Source: Elusimicrobiota bacterium
GTDB taxonomy: Bacteria > Elusimicrobiota > Elusimicrobia > Elusimicrobiales > UBA9959
Direction: 5' to 3'
DNA: 64,000 nt
NCBI GenBank assembly: GCA_019135865.1
Contig: JAGVVD010000042.1
Span: forward strand, 32,163 to 96,162
The notes beneath the pieces are model-generated. The model was not told the origin of the DNA, made no database searches, and worked only from the letters and a program-made list of their open reading frames with translations. Below are positions 35,402 through 42,918 of the stretch, piece after piece (position 1 is the first letter of the stretch; each line of letters opens with the position of its first letter). A program made the translations under genes and the position numbers.

Positions 35402-36610
35402 TCAGTTCCCGAAAGCTTCCGGAAGCAGGACCCTGGCCGCGGCCAGGAAGGCGCTCTTGTCGCGCACCGGGGGACCGCCGCCGGAACGGTGCTTTATGGC
35501 CAGGAAATTGACATAAGAGCCGTTGGCCCTGACCCGGAAATCCAGGTGGGGCCCGCTTGAAAGCCCGGAGGAACCGACATAGGCTATGACATCGCCCTGC
35601 TTCACCCGTTTGCCCCGCTTCAGGCCGCGGGCGTAACGGCTCAGGTGTCCATAGGTCGTCACGTAGCCCAGGGCGTGGCGCACCTCCACGTAGCGCCCGT
35701 AGCCGCCCTTCCAGCCGACGAAGGTCACCGTGCCGTCGGCGACGGAAGAGACCGGCGTCCCCGCCGGGGCGGCGTAGTCGATGCCGAGGTGCGGCCTGAC
35801 TATCTTAAGTATCGGATGGCGGCGGGCCTTGCTGAAATACGAAGAGATCCGGCGGTATTGCAGCGGCGCGCGCAGGAAAAGGCTGCGCAGCGACTCTCCC
35901 TTCTCGTCGTAGTAGCCGTCCCCGTGCCGGAAAGCGAACTTGCGCCCGGTCTCCTGCCCGTCGTAGACCCCCGCCAGGATCCTCCTGCCCGCGCTGCGCC
36001 CGTTCTCGGCCGTGCGCTGTTCGTAGACGAGCTCGTAGGAGTCTCCCTCCCGGACTTCGGTAAGGAAGTCCACGGACCAGGAGAAGATGTCGGCGAAATC
36101 CAGTATGGTCCCGTCCGGCACGCCCGAGGCGTTCATCGACTCCCAGAGCGAGGAGGAGATCGAGCCCTTCACGCGCAGCGTCTCCTCCGTCACGGAAAGG
36201 GACGAGACGGCGAGCTCGTACCCCTTTCCCGCGGGCCTGACCACGTAACGGGAAAGCCCTTTCAGAACATAGGCGTTGACCAGGGCGCCGGAGGTGGAAA
36301 GGACCACCCCGTACTCGTCGGAGGGGGAAAGCCTGCGCAGGTTCAGCTTTTTCCGCAGGGCGGCCGAGATCCCGGCGGTCTCCGCAGGCGGCAGGCCGGC
36401 CGCCGACAGGTGGGACGAAAGCATCCCGGTGACGGGGCCGCTGGAGATGACGAAGAGCGGAGGCGAAGGGCGGAAGATGGAGCCTCTCCCGGCGATGAAG
36501 AGCCCAGCCAGGACGACGGCGGCCGCGGCGACGGCGAAGGCCGCCGCGGTCCTCTCCCCGCGCGCCGCCCGCGCGGCGGTACGGCGCATGCGTTTCCCGA
36601 ACCCTCTCAT
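35402..36610 (-). CDS. M23 family metallopeptidase, membrane anchored
   Basis: The 402-residue protein has an N-terminal membrane segment (about residues 25-45), a central region like the Csd3/NlpD-type M23 proteins (about residues 60-260), and a C-terminal LytM domain: HLGIDYAAPAGTPV (~residue 293), TTYGHLSRYA (~330) and GPHLDFRVRANG (~365). These cut peptidoglycan cross-links or activate amidases. The usual HxH zinc motif reads HLD, placing aspartate where the zinc-binding histidine is expected. The start is the ATG at 36610, which shares one base with the glnA stop. Confidence 0.85.
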   Translation of the reverse strand: MRGFGKRMRRTAARAARGERTAAAFAVAAAAVVLAGLFIAGRGSIFRPSPPLFVISSGPVTGMLSSHLSAAGLPPAETAGISAALRKKLNLRRLSPSDEYGVVLSTSGALVNAYVLKGLSRYVVRPAGKGYELAVSSLSVTEETLRVKGSISSSLWESMNASGVPDGTILDFADIFSWSVDFLTEVREGDSYELVYEQRTAENGRSAGRRILAGVYDGQETGRKFAFRHGDGYYDEKGESLRSLFLRAPLQYRRISSYFSKARRHPILKIVRPHLGIDYAAPAGTPVSSVADGTVTFVGWKGGYGRYVEVRHALGYVTTYGHLSRYARGLKRGKRVKQGDVIAYVGSSGLSSGPHLDFRVRANGSYVNFLAIKHRSGGGPPVRDKSAFLAAARVLLPEAFGN

Positions 36611-38106
36611 CAGCAGTAGAGGTACTCGTCCACGAGCTTGCGTATCTCCTCTTCCTTGCCGAAGAGGCGCTCGCTGAGGTTCCGGTCGTCGAAGGCCCGG
36701 AGGCGGGCGGCTATGCCGTCGATGGCCTGCGGGGTGAAGACCCCGCGTTCCTCGAAGGCCGCCCGCGACTTTTCCAGGCACTCGGCCGACTCGCCGCAGG
36801 AGGCGGGGAGCTTGGGCAGCTTTTCCAGCAGCGAGGCGTGGGCCTTGTCGTGGATGTTCTTATCGACGAAGAACTTCTCGGCGTACTCCAGCGCGTCCTT
36901 CCGCTCGAAGCCGCGGCGGGCCGCGACGCAGAGCCCGGCCATCAGGAAGTGCAGGCTGGCGGAGCCGTCGGCGGAACGGAACTCCACCGTCTGGGAGGGT
37001 TCCAGCCGGGGGGCTTCGCAGCCGGGGTTGGCGTCCCTGACCATCCCGGCCGCGTCGGTCCAGCCCAGCGGTATGCGGACCAGCGCCGAGCGGTTGCGGT
37101 AGGCCCAGCAGACGGTGGTGGGCGCCTCCTGGTGCGGCACCAGCCGGAGGTAGGAAGTGGGGACGGTGTTGCCGAAGGCGGTCATGGGGGCCGCCAGTTC
37201 CATTAAGCCGGCTATCAGCTTGCGGGCGGGGACCGAAAGCCCGCCCTTCTCCTGCATCGCGTTCTTCCCGTTCTTCAGCAGGCAGGTGTGCACGTGCATG
37301 CCCGAACCGGCGTGGCCGATGGAGATCTTCGGGGCGAAGGAGACGGTGACGCCGTACTTGTGGCCGATGGCGGAAAGCATCCACTTCGACATGGCCAGCT
37401 GCTCGGCGGCTTCGGAGGCCGGCGACGGCAGGAACTCTATCTCCTGCTGCGCCATCTCGGAATCCGCGCCGCGTATCAGGCCCACTTCGGAATGCCCGTA
37501 CTTGATGCGCCCGCCCGCCTCGGCGATCGCGGCCATGGCCTCGGTCCGCAGGCCCTCCCACTTGGCGAAGGGATGGGCCTCGTGATAGCCCCTCTGGGCG
37601 GCGGCGGGGTAGAGCATGTCCTTAGGGGCGATGACGTAGTATTCGAGTTCGCCCAGCGCGTGGAACTCGTAGCCGGTGACCCTGGTGAATTCCGCCTCGG
37701 CCCGGCGCAGCACCTCGGCCGGAGAACCGGCGAAGGGGCGGCCGTCGCCGGTATAGAAGGAGCACATGATGTCCAGCGCCGGGATGGCGGAGAAGGGGTT
37801 GACGAAGGCGGTGCGGTAACGCGGCACGACGTAGAGGTCGCTGGAGCCCGGGTCTATCATGCCCTTGAAAAGGCTGGAGCCGTCCACGCGCTCCCCGGCG
37901 GAGAGTATGCGGTCCAGGTAGGCCTCGTCGTTTACGATGAAGTTGAGCGCCTTGAGCCGGCCGTCGCCGGCGACATAGCGGAAATTGACCAGTTTCACCC
38001 CGTTCGCCTTGACGTAACGGATTATGTCCTTCCTGGTGAAATCCCTGGGATCCTTGTCGAGGAAAGCCGCTATCCTGCTGGAGTATATTTTACGGGCGGG
38101 GGGCAT
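36610..38106 (-). CDS. glnA: Glutamine synthetase, type I
   Basis: The 498-residue enzyme joins ammonia and glutamate with ATP. The N-terminal beta-grasp part has VDGSSLFKG (~residue 74). The catalytic domain has GELEYYV (~152), HSEVGLI and QQEIEFLP (~205-225), GSGMHVH (~267), TSYLRLVPHQEAP (~317) and RNRSALVRIP (~337), covering the metal and substrate residues. The usual NPY of the C-terminal motif is replaced (SADGSASLHF, ~370), and no adenylylation-site motif stands out, so it is a diverged member. It starts at an ATG behind AAGGAGG. The stop is fused to the M23 start. Confidence 0.9.
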   Translation of the reverse strand: MPPARKIYSSRIAAFLDKDPRDFTRKDIIRYVKANGVKLVNFRYVAGDGRLKALNFIVNDEAYLDRILSAGERVDGSSLFKGMIDPGSSDLYVVPRYRTAFVNPFSAIPALDIMCSFYTGDGRPFAGSPAEVLRRAEAEFTRVTGYEFHALGELEYYVIAPKDMLYPAAAQRGYHEAHPFAKWEGLRTEAMAAIAEAGGRIKYGHSEVGLIRGADSEMAQQEIEFLPSPASEAAEQLAMSKWMLSAIGHKYGVTVSFAPKISIGHAGSGMHVHTCLLKNGKNAMQEKGGLSVPARKLIAGLMELAAPMTAFGNTVPTSYLRLVPHQEAPTTVCWAYRNRSALVRIPLGWTDAAGMVRDANPGCEAPRLEPSQTVEFRSADGSASLHFLMAGLCVAARRGFERKDALEYAEKFFVDKNIHDKAHASLLEKLPKLPASCGESAECLEKSRAAFEERGVFTPQAIDGIAARLRAFDDRNLSERLFGKEEEIRKLVDEYLYC

Positions 38107-38200
38107 TTTCCGTCCTCCTTAAAAAGTTGCCGGCTTTAAATCTTACAAACTTTTGGCGCGGGGTAGAACCCCGCCTTTATTTTATATCATTGACGGTGAC
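38107..38200. other. Divergent promoter region glnA / TPR gene
   Basis: An AT-richer spacer between divergent genes. On the minus strand AAGGAGG serves glnA. On the plus strand TATATC (38183-38188) could be the -10 of the TPR gene. No operator palindrome is obvious. Confidence 0.35.
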
Positions 38201-39607
38201 ATGGCCCGCACCGATACGCTGGACGCGCTGGTAAGGACGATCGACGGCCTGATGAAGGCCGGCAGGCCGGGGGACGCGGTACGGCTGGCTTCCGCGGCCG
38301 CGCTGAAAGTTCCCTCCAGTCACCGCGCGGCGCAGATCCTGGAAAAAACGCTGAGCCGGGCCGGGGACCGGAAGACCGCGGAAAGGACCTACGCCGGCCT
38401 CCTCTCCGCCGGCGGGGCGGGCTCCGCGCACTATTACAATCTCGCCATGTTCCGCAAGCGGGACGGGGACCGGGAGGGGATGCGCGCCGCTTTCGAGGAC
38501 CTTTTAGCCGCCGCCGGCGGCGCTTCGACCGTGCACTCCTACATCGCCCTCTGCTCTCTCGACCGTTACGCCGAAGCCTTCGCCGCCGCGGAGCGGATAA
38601 GCGCGGCTCCGCCCCCGGGAGAGCCGCTGCTCTCCCGGCTCTGGAACCCGTGGGGGGACCGCTCCACCATCCTCCCGGCGGACTTCATACCAGAACGCCT
38701 GAGAGCCCTGCGCAGGGCGCCGCTCCCGCCGGAACTGGAAAGTTACAGGTCCTTCCTGGCGGGAGCCATCCGGCTCTACGCGGGCAAGCCGGAGCAAGCC
38801 CTGCGGGAGTTCGGTAAGACGCGGCCAGCCCCGGCCGGCCGCCGGGGCTGGATGCGCTTCCCGGAAGGCTGGGCCGCGCTGCGCCTCCGGCTTTTCGGCA
38901 GGGCCCGCGCGGCCTTCTCGGCGGCGGCCGCCTCGCCGCTCTCCAGGACACAGTCGCTGTGCAGGCTGGCCGAGGTCGAGATCTGCTCCGGGCGGCGGGC
39001 CGCGGGCTTCGCCCTTTTCGACAGGGCGCTGCGCGAGGCTCATTTCAGCCACCTGCCGGGGCTGCGCGCCTGGAAAGGCCAGATGCTCCTTTTCACCGGC
39101 CGTTACGCGGAAGCGGAAAAGCTGCTCGCCGAAGCCGGACGCGGGGGGGACGACGCGGCCTGGTGCTGGCGCGGCGCCGCGCTGGCGCGCCTGGGCAGGC
39201 TGAGGGAAGCCCTCTCGGAGCTCGACAAGGCCGTCCGCCTTTTCCCGACGGACCTGGAAGCCCTGGTCTGGCGGGGGGAAGTCCTGCGCCTGCTGGGGCG
39301 TTACCGCGACTGCGCCGCGGACCAGGCGGCCGTACTGCGCAGGAACCCGGGCTATCCCTGGGCCCTGGTGAACAGGGGCCTTTGCAGGCTCGCGCTGGGC
39401 GACGGCGCCGGGGCCGTGAAGGACTACCGCGCCCTCGACTCGGGAATGCGGGGCTTCCTGGCGCGGACCGTGAAGAGGAGAGCCGGCGAAAGCCGCGCGG
39501 AACGCGCCGGGAGGATGCTGCGGGAAGCCTGCCGCCTCGCCCTGGGCGACCGCCGCAACGACCTCTATTTCCGCGGGGTCTGGATGCGCCGGCGCCGCCC
39601 GGGTTGA
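38201..39607 (+). CDS. Tetratricopeptide-repeat protein
   Basis: The 468-residue protein consists largely of degenerate TPR helices, clearest near residues 60-110 and 290-400 (DDAAWCWRGAALARLGRLRE, LEALVWRGEVLRLLGRYRDC, YPWALVNRGLCRLALGDGA). There is no signal peptide or membrane segment, so it is probably a cytoplasmic scaffold; partners are unknown. The start is the ATG at 38201, since the upstream in-frame codons carry no ribosome binding site and include the presumed -10. The end overlaps the rpsO promoter. Confidence 0.75.
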   Translation: MARTDTLDALVRTIDGLMKAGRPGDAVRLASAAALKVPSSHRAAQILEKTLSRAGDRKTAERTYAGLLSAGGAGSAHYYNLAMFRKRDGDREGMRAAFEDLLAAAGGASTVHSYIALCSLDRYAEAFAAAERISAAPPPGEPLLSRLWNPWGDRSTILPADFIPERLRALRRAPLPPELESYRSFLAGAIRLYAGKPEQALREFGKTRPAPAGRRGWMRFPEGWAALRLRLFGRARAAFSAAAASPLSRTQSLCRLAEVEICSGRRAAGFALFDRALREAHFSHLPGLRAWKGQMLLFTGRYAEAEKLLAEAGRGGDDAAWCWRGAALARLGRLREALSELDKAVRLFPTDLEALVWRGEVLRLLGRYRDCAADQAAVLRRNPGYPWALVNRGLCRLALGDGAGAVKDYRALDSGMRGFLARTVKRRAGESRAERAGRMLREACRLALGDRRNDLYFRGVWMRRRRPG

Positions 39608-39633
39608 CCGCCGGGACCTCCAAATAATATAAT
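39604..39633 (+). promoter_or_regulatory. Strong sigma-70-like promoter of rpsO-pnp operon
   Basis: TTGACC (39604-39609), an 18-base spacer and TATAAT (39628-39633), overlapping the stop codon of the TPR gene. Transcription should start near 39640. Confidence 0.8.
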
Positions 39634-39678
39634 GGAAAGACGATAAAAAACTTAAAAAAGAGAGTGTGAACTACGACA

Positions 39679-39948
39679 ATGGCAATGACCAAAGCGAAAA
39701 CCAAGGAGATAGTGGAGAAATTCGCCTCCAAGCCCACGGACACGGGTTCTCCCTCCGTGCAGGTGGCTCTTCTCACCGAGCGGATACAGTACCTTTCCAA
39801 GCACCAGACCGGCGCGCCCAAGGACCATTCCACCAAGCGCGGCCTGGCCATGCTCGTCGCCAAGCGCAAGCGCTTCCTCGCCTACATAGAGAAGCACGAC
39901 AAGGAAGAGTATAAGAAACTCATCAAAGCGCTGGGGCTGAGGAAATAA
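39679..39948 (+). CDS. rpsO: Ribosomal protein S15 (uS15)
   Basis: The 89-residue protein binds the central domain of 16S rRNA and acts early in small subunit assembly. It matches S15 throughout, with the conserved DTGSPSVQVALLTERI (~residues 20-35), HSTKRGL and KRFLAY. Its own promoter lies upstream. Only two bases separate its stop from the pnp start, so pnp translation probably follows S15 translation, and the leader hairpin that controls pnp in enterobacteria has no room here. Confidence 0.97.
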   Translation: MAMTKAKTKEIVEKFASKPTDTGSPSVQVALLTERIQYLSKHQTGAPKDHSTKRGLAMLVAKRKRFLAYIEKHDKEEYKKLIKALGLRK

Positions 39949-39950
39949 TC

Positions 39951-42140
39951 ATGACCCAGACCATCAAACCCACCCGCCTTGAGGTCAAGGTGGGCAACAC
40001 CCTGATGTCCTTCGAAACCGGGCTCCTGGCCAAGCAGGCCGGCGGCTCCGTCCTCGCCCGCATAGGCGACACGCAGGTGCTCGCCGCCGTCGTCCAGGCC
40101 AGGAAACCCCGCGAGAACCCGCCGGAGTTCGTGCCGCTCAGCGTCGACTACAAAGAGCGCACCTACGCCGCCGGCAAGATCCCGGGCGGCTTCTTCAAGC
40201 GCGAGGGCAAGGCCCGCGAGCGCGAGGTCCTGACCTCCCGCCTGGTGGACCGCTCCCTGCGCCCGCTGTTCCCCGAGTACTTCAACACCGAGACGCAGGT
40301 CGTCACGCTGGTGATGTCGAGCGACAGCCAGAACCCCGCCGACATAGCGGCCATCAACGCCGCCAGCGCGGCCATGATGATCTCCGATATCCCGTTCAAC
40401 GGCCCGATCGCGGCCGTGCGGCTGGGCAAGCTCAACGGCCAGTTCGTGGTCAACCCGACCAACGAGCAGCGCGAAGAGTCGGATATGGAACTGGTCATCT
40501 CCGGCACCCGCGAAGGCATACTGATGGTCGAAGGCGGCGGCGACGAGATCCCGAACACGGACCTGGTCGCGGCCCTCGAGACCGCCCGCCCCGAGCTCGA
40601 CAGGCTCTGCGATATGCAGCTCGAGCTGCGCGAGACCTGCGGCAAGCCCAAGACCAAGGTAGAGCCGCCGGTCTTCAATCCCGAGATCAAGAAGCACGTC
40701 GAGGAGAAGGCCAGGGCCGGGGTCGAGCAGCTGCTCAACTCCTTCCCGACCAAGGAAGTCATCGAGTCCACCATCTCAGGCATCAAGGACGGGCTCATCA
40801 AGGAAATGACCGAGAAGTTCCCGGCCGAGAAGACCGTGGGCTACCAGGTCAAGACGCTGATGGAGGAGATCGTCTACGACATCTCCCGCTCGATACTGCT
40901 CGACAAGCGCGTCCGCTGCGACGGCCGCAAGACCGACGAGATCCGCCAGATCACGATGCAGGCCGGCTACCTGGCCCGCACGCACGGCTCCGCGCTGTTC
41001 ACGCGCGGCCAGACGCAGACCATAGCGGCCGCGACCCTGGGCACCCCGGACGACAAGCAGATGCTCGACGACCTGGAAGGCAAGACCTTCGACCGGTTCA
41101 TGCTGCACTACAACTTCCCGAGCTTCTCCGTCGGCGAAGTGCGGCCCGACAGGGGCCCCGGCCGCCGCGAGATAGGCCACGGCCACCTGGCCAAGCGCGC
41201 CCTGCTGCCGCTGCTGCCGGACGAGGAGCAGTTCCCGTACACCATACGGATCGTCTCCGACATCCTGGAGTCCAACGGCTCGTCCTCGATGGCGACCGTA
41301 TGCGGCGGCTCCCTCTCCATGTTCGACGCCGGCGTGCCGATGAAGGCCGCCTGCTCGGGCATAGCGATGGGCCTGGTCACCGACGGTTCCAGGTTCGCGG
41401 TGCTCTCCGACATCGCCGGCCTCGAGGACCATTACGGCGACATGGACTTCAAGCTGGCCGGCACCCGCAAGGGCATCACGGCCTTCCAGATGGACGTGAA
41501 GCTGGCCTCCGGCATCCCGCTCAATATCCTTAAGGAAGCGATAGAGCAGGCCACCAAGGGCCGCAACCACATCCTGGACCTGATGGAAAGCCACCTGCCC
41601 AAGCCGCGCCCCGAGGTCTCGCAGTACGCGCCCGGCATGGCCAGGCTGAGCATCCCCAAGGACAAGATCGGCCAGTTCATAGGCCCCGGCGGCAAGAACA
41701 TCCGCGGCATCATCGAGAAGACCGGCGCCGACATCGAGGTGGACGACGACGGCAACATCTTCATCTCCAGCGTCGACCGCAAGTGCCTCGACGCCGCCAA
41801 GCAGATGGTGGAGTACTTCACGATGGAAGCCGAGGTGGGCAAGACCTACAAGGGCCGCGTCGTCTCGATAGTCGACTTCGGCGCGTTCCTGGAGATCCTG
41901 CCCGGCAAGGAAGGCCTGCTGCACATCTCCGAGATCGACGTCAACCGCGTCGAGCGCGTCGAGGACGTGCTGAACATGGGCGACGAAGTCGAGGTCAAGG
42001 TCGTCGACATGGACAACGCCGGCAAGATCCGCCTCTCCAGGCGGGTGCTGCTGCCCGGCGGCGACACCGGCCGCGACTACAGCGCCCCCAGGGGCGGCGG
42101 ACGCGGCGGCCCGCGCGGCGGCGGACGCGGACGCAGGTAA
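39951..42140 (+). CDS. pnp: Polyribonucleotide nucleotidyltransferase (PNPase)
   Basis: The 729-residue 3'-5' phosphorolytic exoribonuclease degrades mRNA. Two RNase PH cores are present (GDTQVLAAVVQ near residue 35; RDRGPGRREIGHG-type block near 400 with the catalytic FAVLSDIAGLEDHYGDMDFK near 482), then a KH domain (IGQFIGPGGKNIRGIIEKTG, ~575) and an S1 domain (GAFLEILPGKEGLLHISEI, ~643). The C-terminus is a glycine/arginine-rich tail (RGGGRGGPRGGGRGRR), a likely extra RNA-binding extension that many PNPases lack. Confidence 0.97.
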   Translation: MTQTIKPTRLEVKVGNTLMSFETGLLAKQAGGSVLARIGDTQVLAAVVQARKPRENPPEFVPLSVDYKERTYAAGKIPGGFFKREGKAREREVLTSRLVDRSLRPLFPEYFNTETQVVTLVMSSDSQNPADIAAINAASAAMMISDIPFNGPIAAVRLGKLNGQFVVNPTNEQREESDMELVISGTREGILMVEGGGDEIPNTDLVAALETARPELDRLCDMQLELRETCGKPKTKVEPPVFNPEIKKHVEEKARAGVEQLLNSFPTKEVIESTISGIKDGLIKEMTEKFPAEKTVGYQVKTLMEEIVYDISRSILLDKRVRCDGRKTDEIRQITMQAGYLARTHGSALFTRGQTQTIAAATLGTPDDKQMLDDLEGKTFDRFMLHYNFPSFSVGEVRPDRGPGRREIGHGHLAKRALLPLLPDEEQFPYTIRIVSDILESNGSSSMATVCGGSLSMFDAGVPMKAACSGIAMGLVTDGSRFAVLSDIAGLEDHYGDMDFKLAGTRKGITAFQMDVKLASGIPLNILKEAIEQATKGRNHILDLMESHLPKPRPEVSQYAPGMARLSIPKDKIGQFIGPGGKNIRGIIEKTGADIEVDDDGNIFISSVDRKCLDAAKQMVEYFTMEAEVGKTYKGRVVSIVDFGAFLEILPGKEGLLHISEIDVNRVERVEDVLNMGDEVEVKVVDMDNAGKIRLSRRVLLPGGDTGRDYSAPRGGGRGGPRGGGRGRR

Positions 42141-42168
42141 ACGGCACCAGGAGGACGAAGACCAAGGT

Positions 42169-42675
42169 ATGACCAAGAAGAGAACAGCGGTGAAACAGGC
42201 TTCAGGCGGCGCTTTCGAACAGGTACAGAAGTTCTACCAGTTCATGAACGCCAACAAGCTCGAGGTCGTGGAGTTCGCGAAGGACGAGACCTACATAAGG
42301 CTCGTCCGCAAGCACTCCCAGACCTTCCACCCCATACCGGTCTTCGCTCCGGGAGCGGCCCAGCAGCCCGCGCCGCAGGCTCCCTCCAAGGGGAAGCCCG
42401 CGGCCGGGCCCGCCGCCGCTCCGGCGGCGGTCGAGGGGGAAACGATAAAGGCGCCGATGTCCGGCATCTTCTACCGCGCCCCCACCCCGTCCAGCCCGCC
42501 TTACGTGCGCGAGGGCGATTCTGTGAAGGACGGCCAGGTCATCTGCATCATCGAGGCCATGAAGGTCTTCAACGAGATCAAGGCCGAAGAGGACTGCGTC
42601 ATCCTCAAGGTGCTGACCGAGAACGGCAAGCCGGTCGAGCCCAACCAGGACCTTTTCCTTATCAAGAAGAAATAG
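42169..42675 (+). CDS. accB: Biotin carboxyl carrier protein
   Basis: The 168-residue protein carries biotin for acetyl-CoA carboxylase or a related carboxylase. The N-terminal half (about residues 10-50) fits AccB, an Ala/Pro-rich linker follows (~60-85), and the C-terminal domain has the biotinylation motif IEAMKVFNEI with the lysine near residue 128 and the thumb-bearing IFYRAPTPSSPPYVREGD typical of AccB. No accC is adjacent. It lies 28 bases after pnp and two before the winged-helix gene. Confidence 0.9.
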   Translation: MTKKRTAVKQASGGAFEQVQKFYQFMNANKLEVVEFAKDETYIRLVRKHSQTFHPIPVFAPGAAQQPAPQAPSKGKPAAGPAAAPAAVEGETIKAPMSGIFYRAPTPSSPPYVREGDSVKDGQVICIIEAMKVFNEIKAEEDCVILKVLTENGKPVEPNQDLFLIKKK

Positions 42676-42677
42676 AG

Positions 42678-42905
42678 ATGAGCGACAACAACAAGTTCAC
42701 CGACGGCGTAAAAGGCACGGCGGAGCAGGTCATGGACGTGATCACGGCCTCCGGCGAGACTACATCATGGGACATAAAGCTCAAGCTGCACCTTTCAAGC
42801 TCCTCCCTGTACCTCGCCCTGGGCTGGCTCATGTCGCAGGGCAGGATACAGCTCTACCCCAAGGACCTCAACTACACCATAAGGCCGGCCGCCGGCCAGC
42901 AGTGA
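42678..42905 (+). CDS. Small winged-helix protein (DUF2582-like)
   Basis: A 75-residue protein in the pattern of the DUF2582 winged helix-turn-helix family: a first helix (AEQVMDVITASG), SWDIKLKLHLSSSSLYLALGWLMSQGRIQLY as recognition helix plus wing. In this family the helix-helix-GWL core is conserved and the proteins are thought to bind DNA, but the role is unknown. It is wedged between accB and ftsK with two and 13 bases of spacing, so it is expressed with both. Confidence 0.75.
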   Translation: MSDNNKFTDGVKGTAEQVMDVITASGETTSWDIKLKLHLSSSSLYLALGWLMSQGRIQLYPKDLNYTIRPAAGQQ

Positions 42906-42918
42906 GGCGGTAAAGAAG

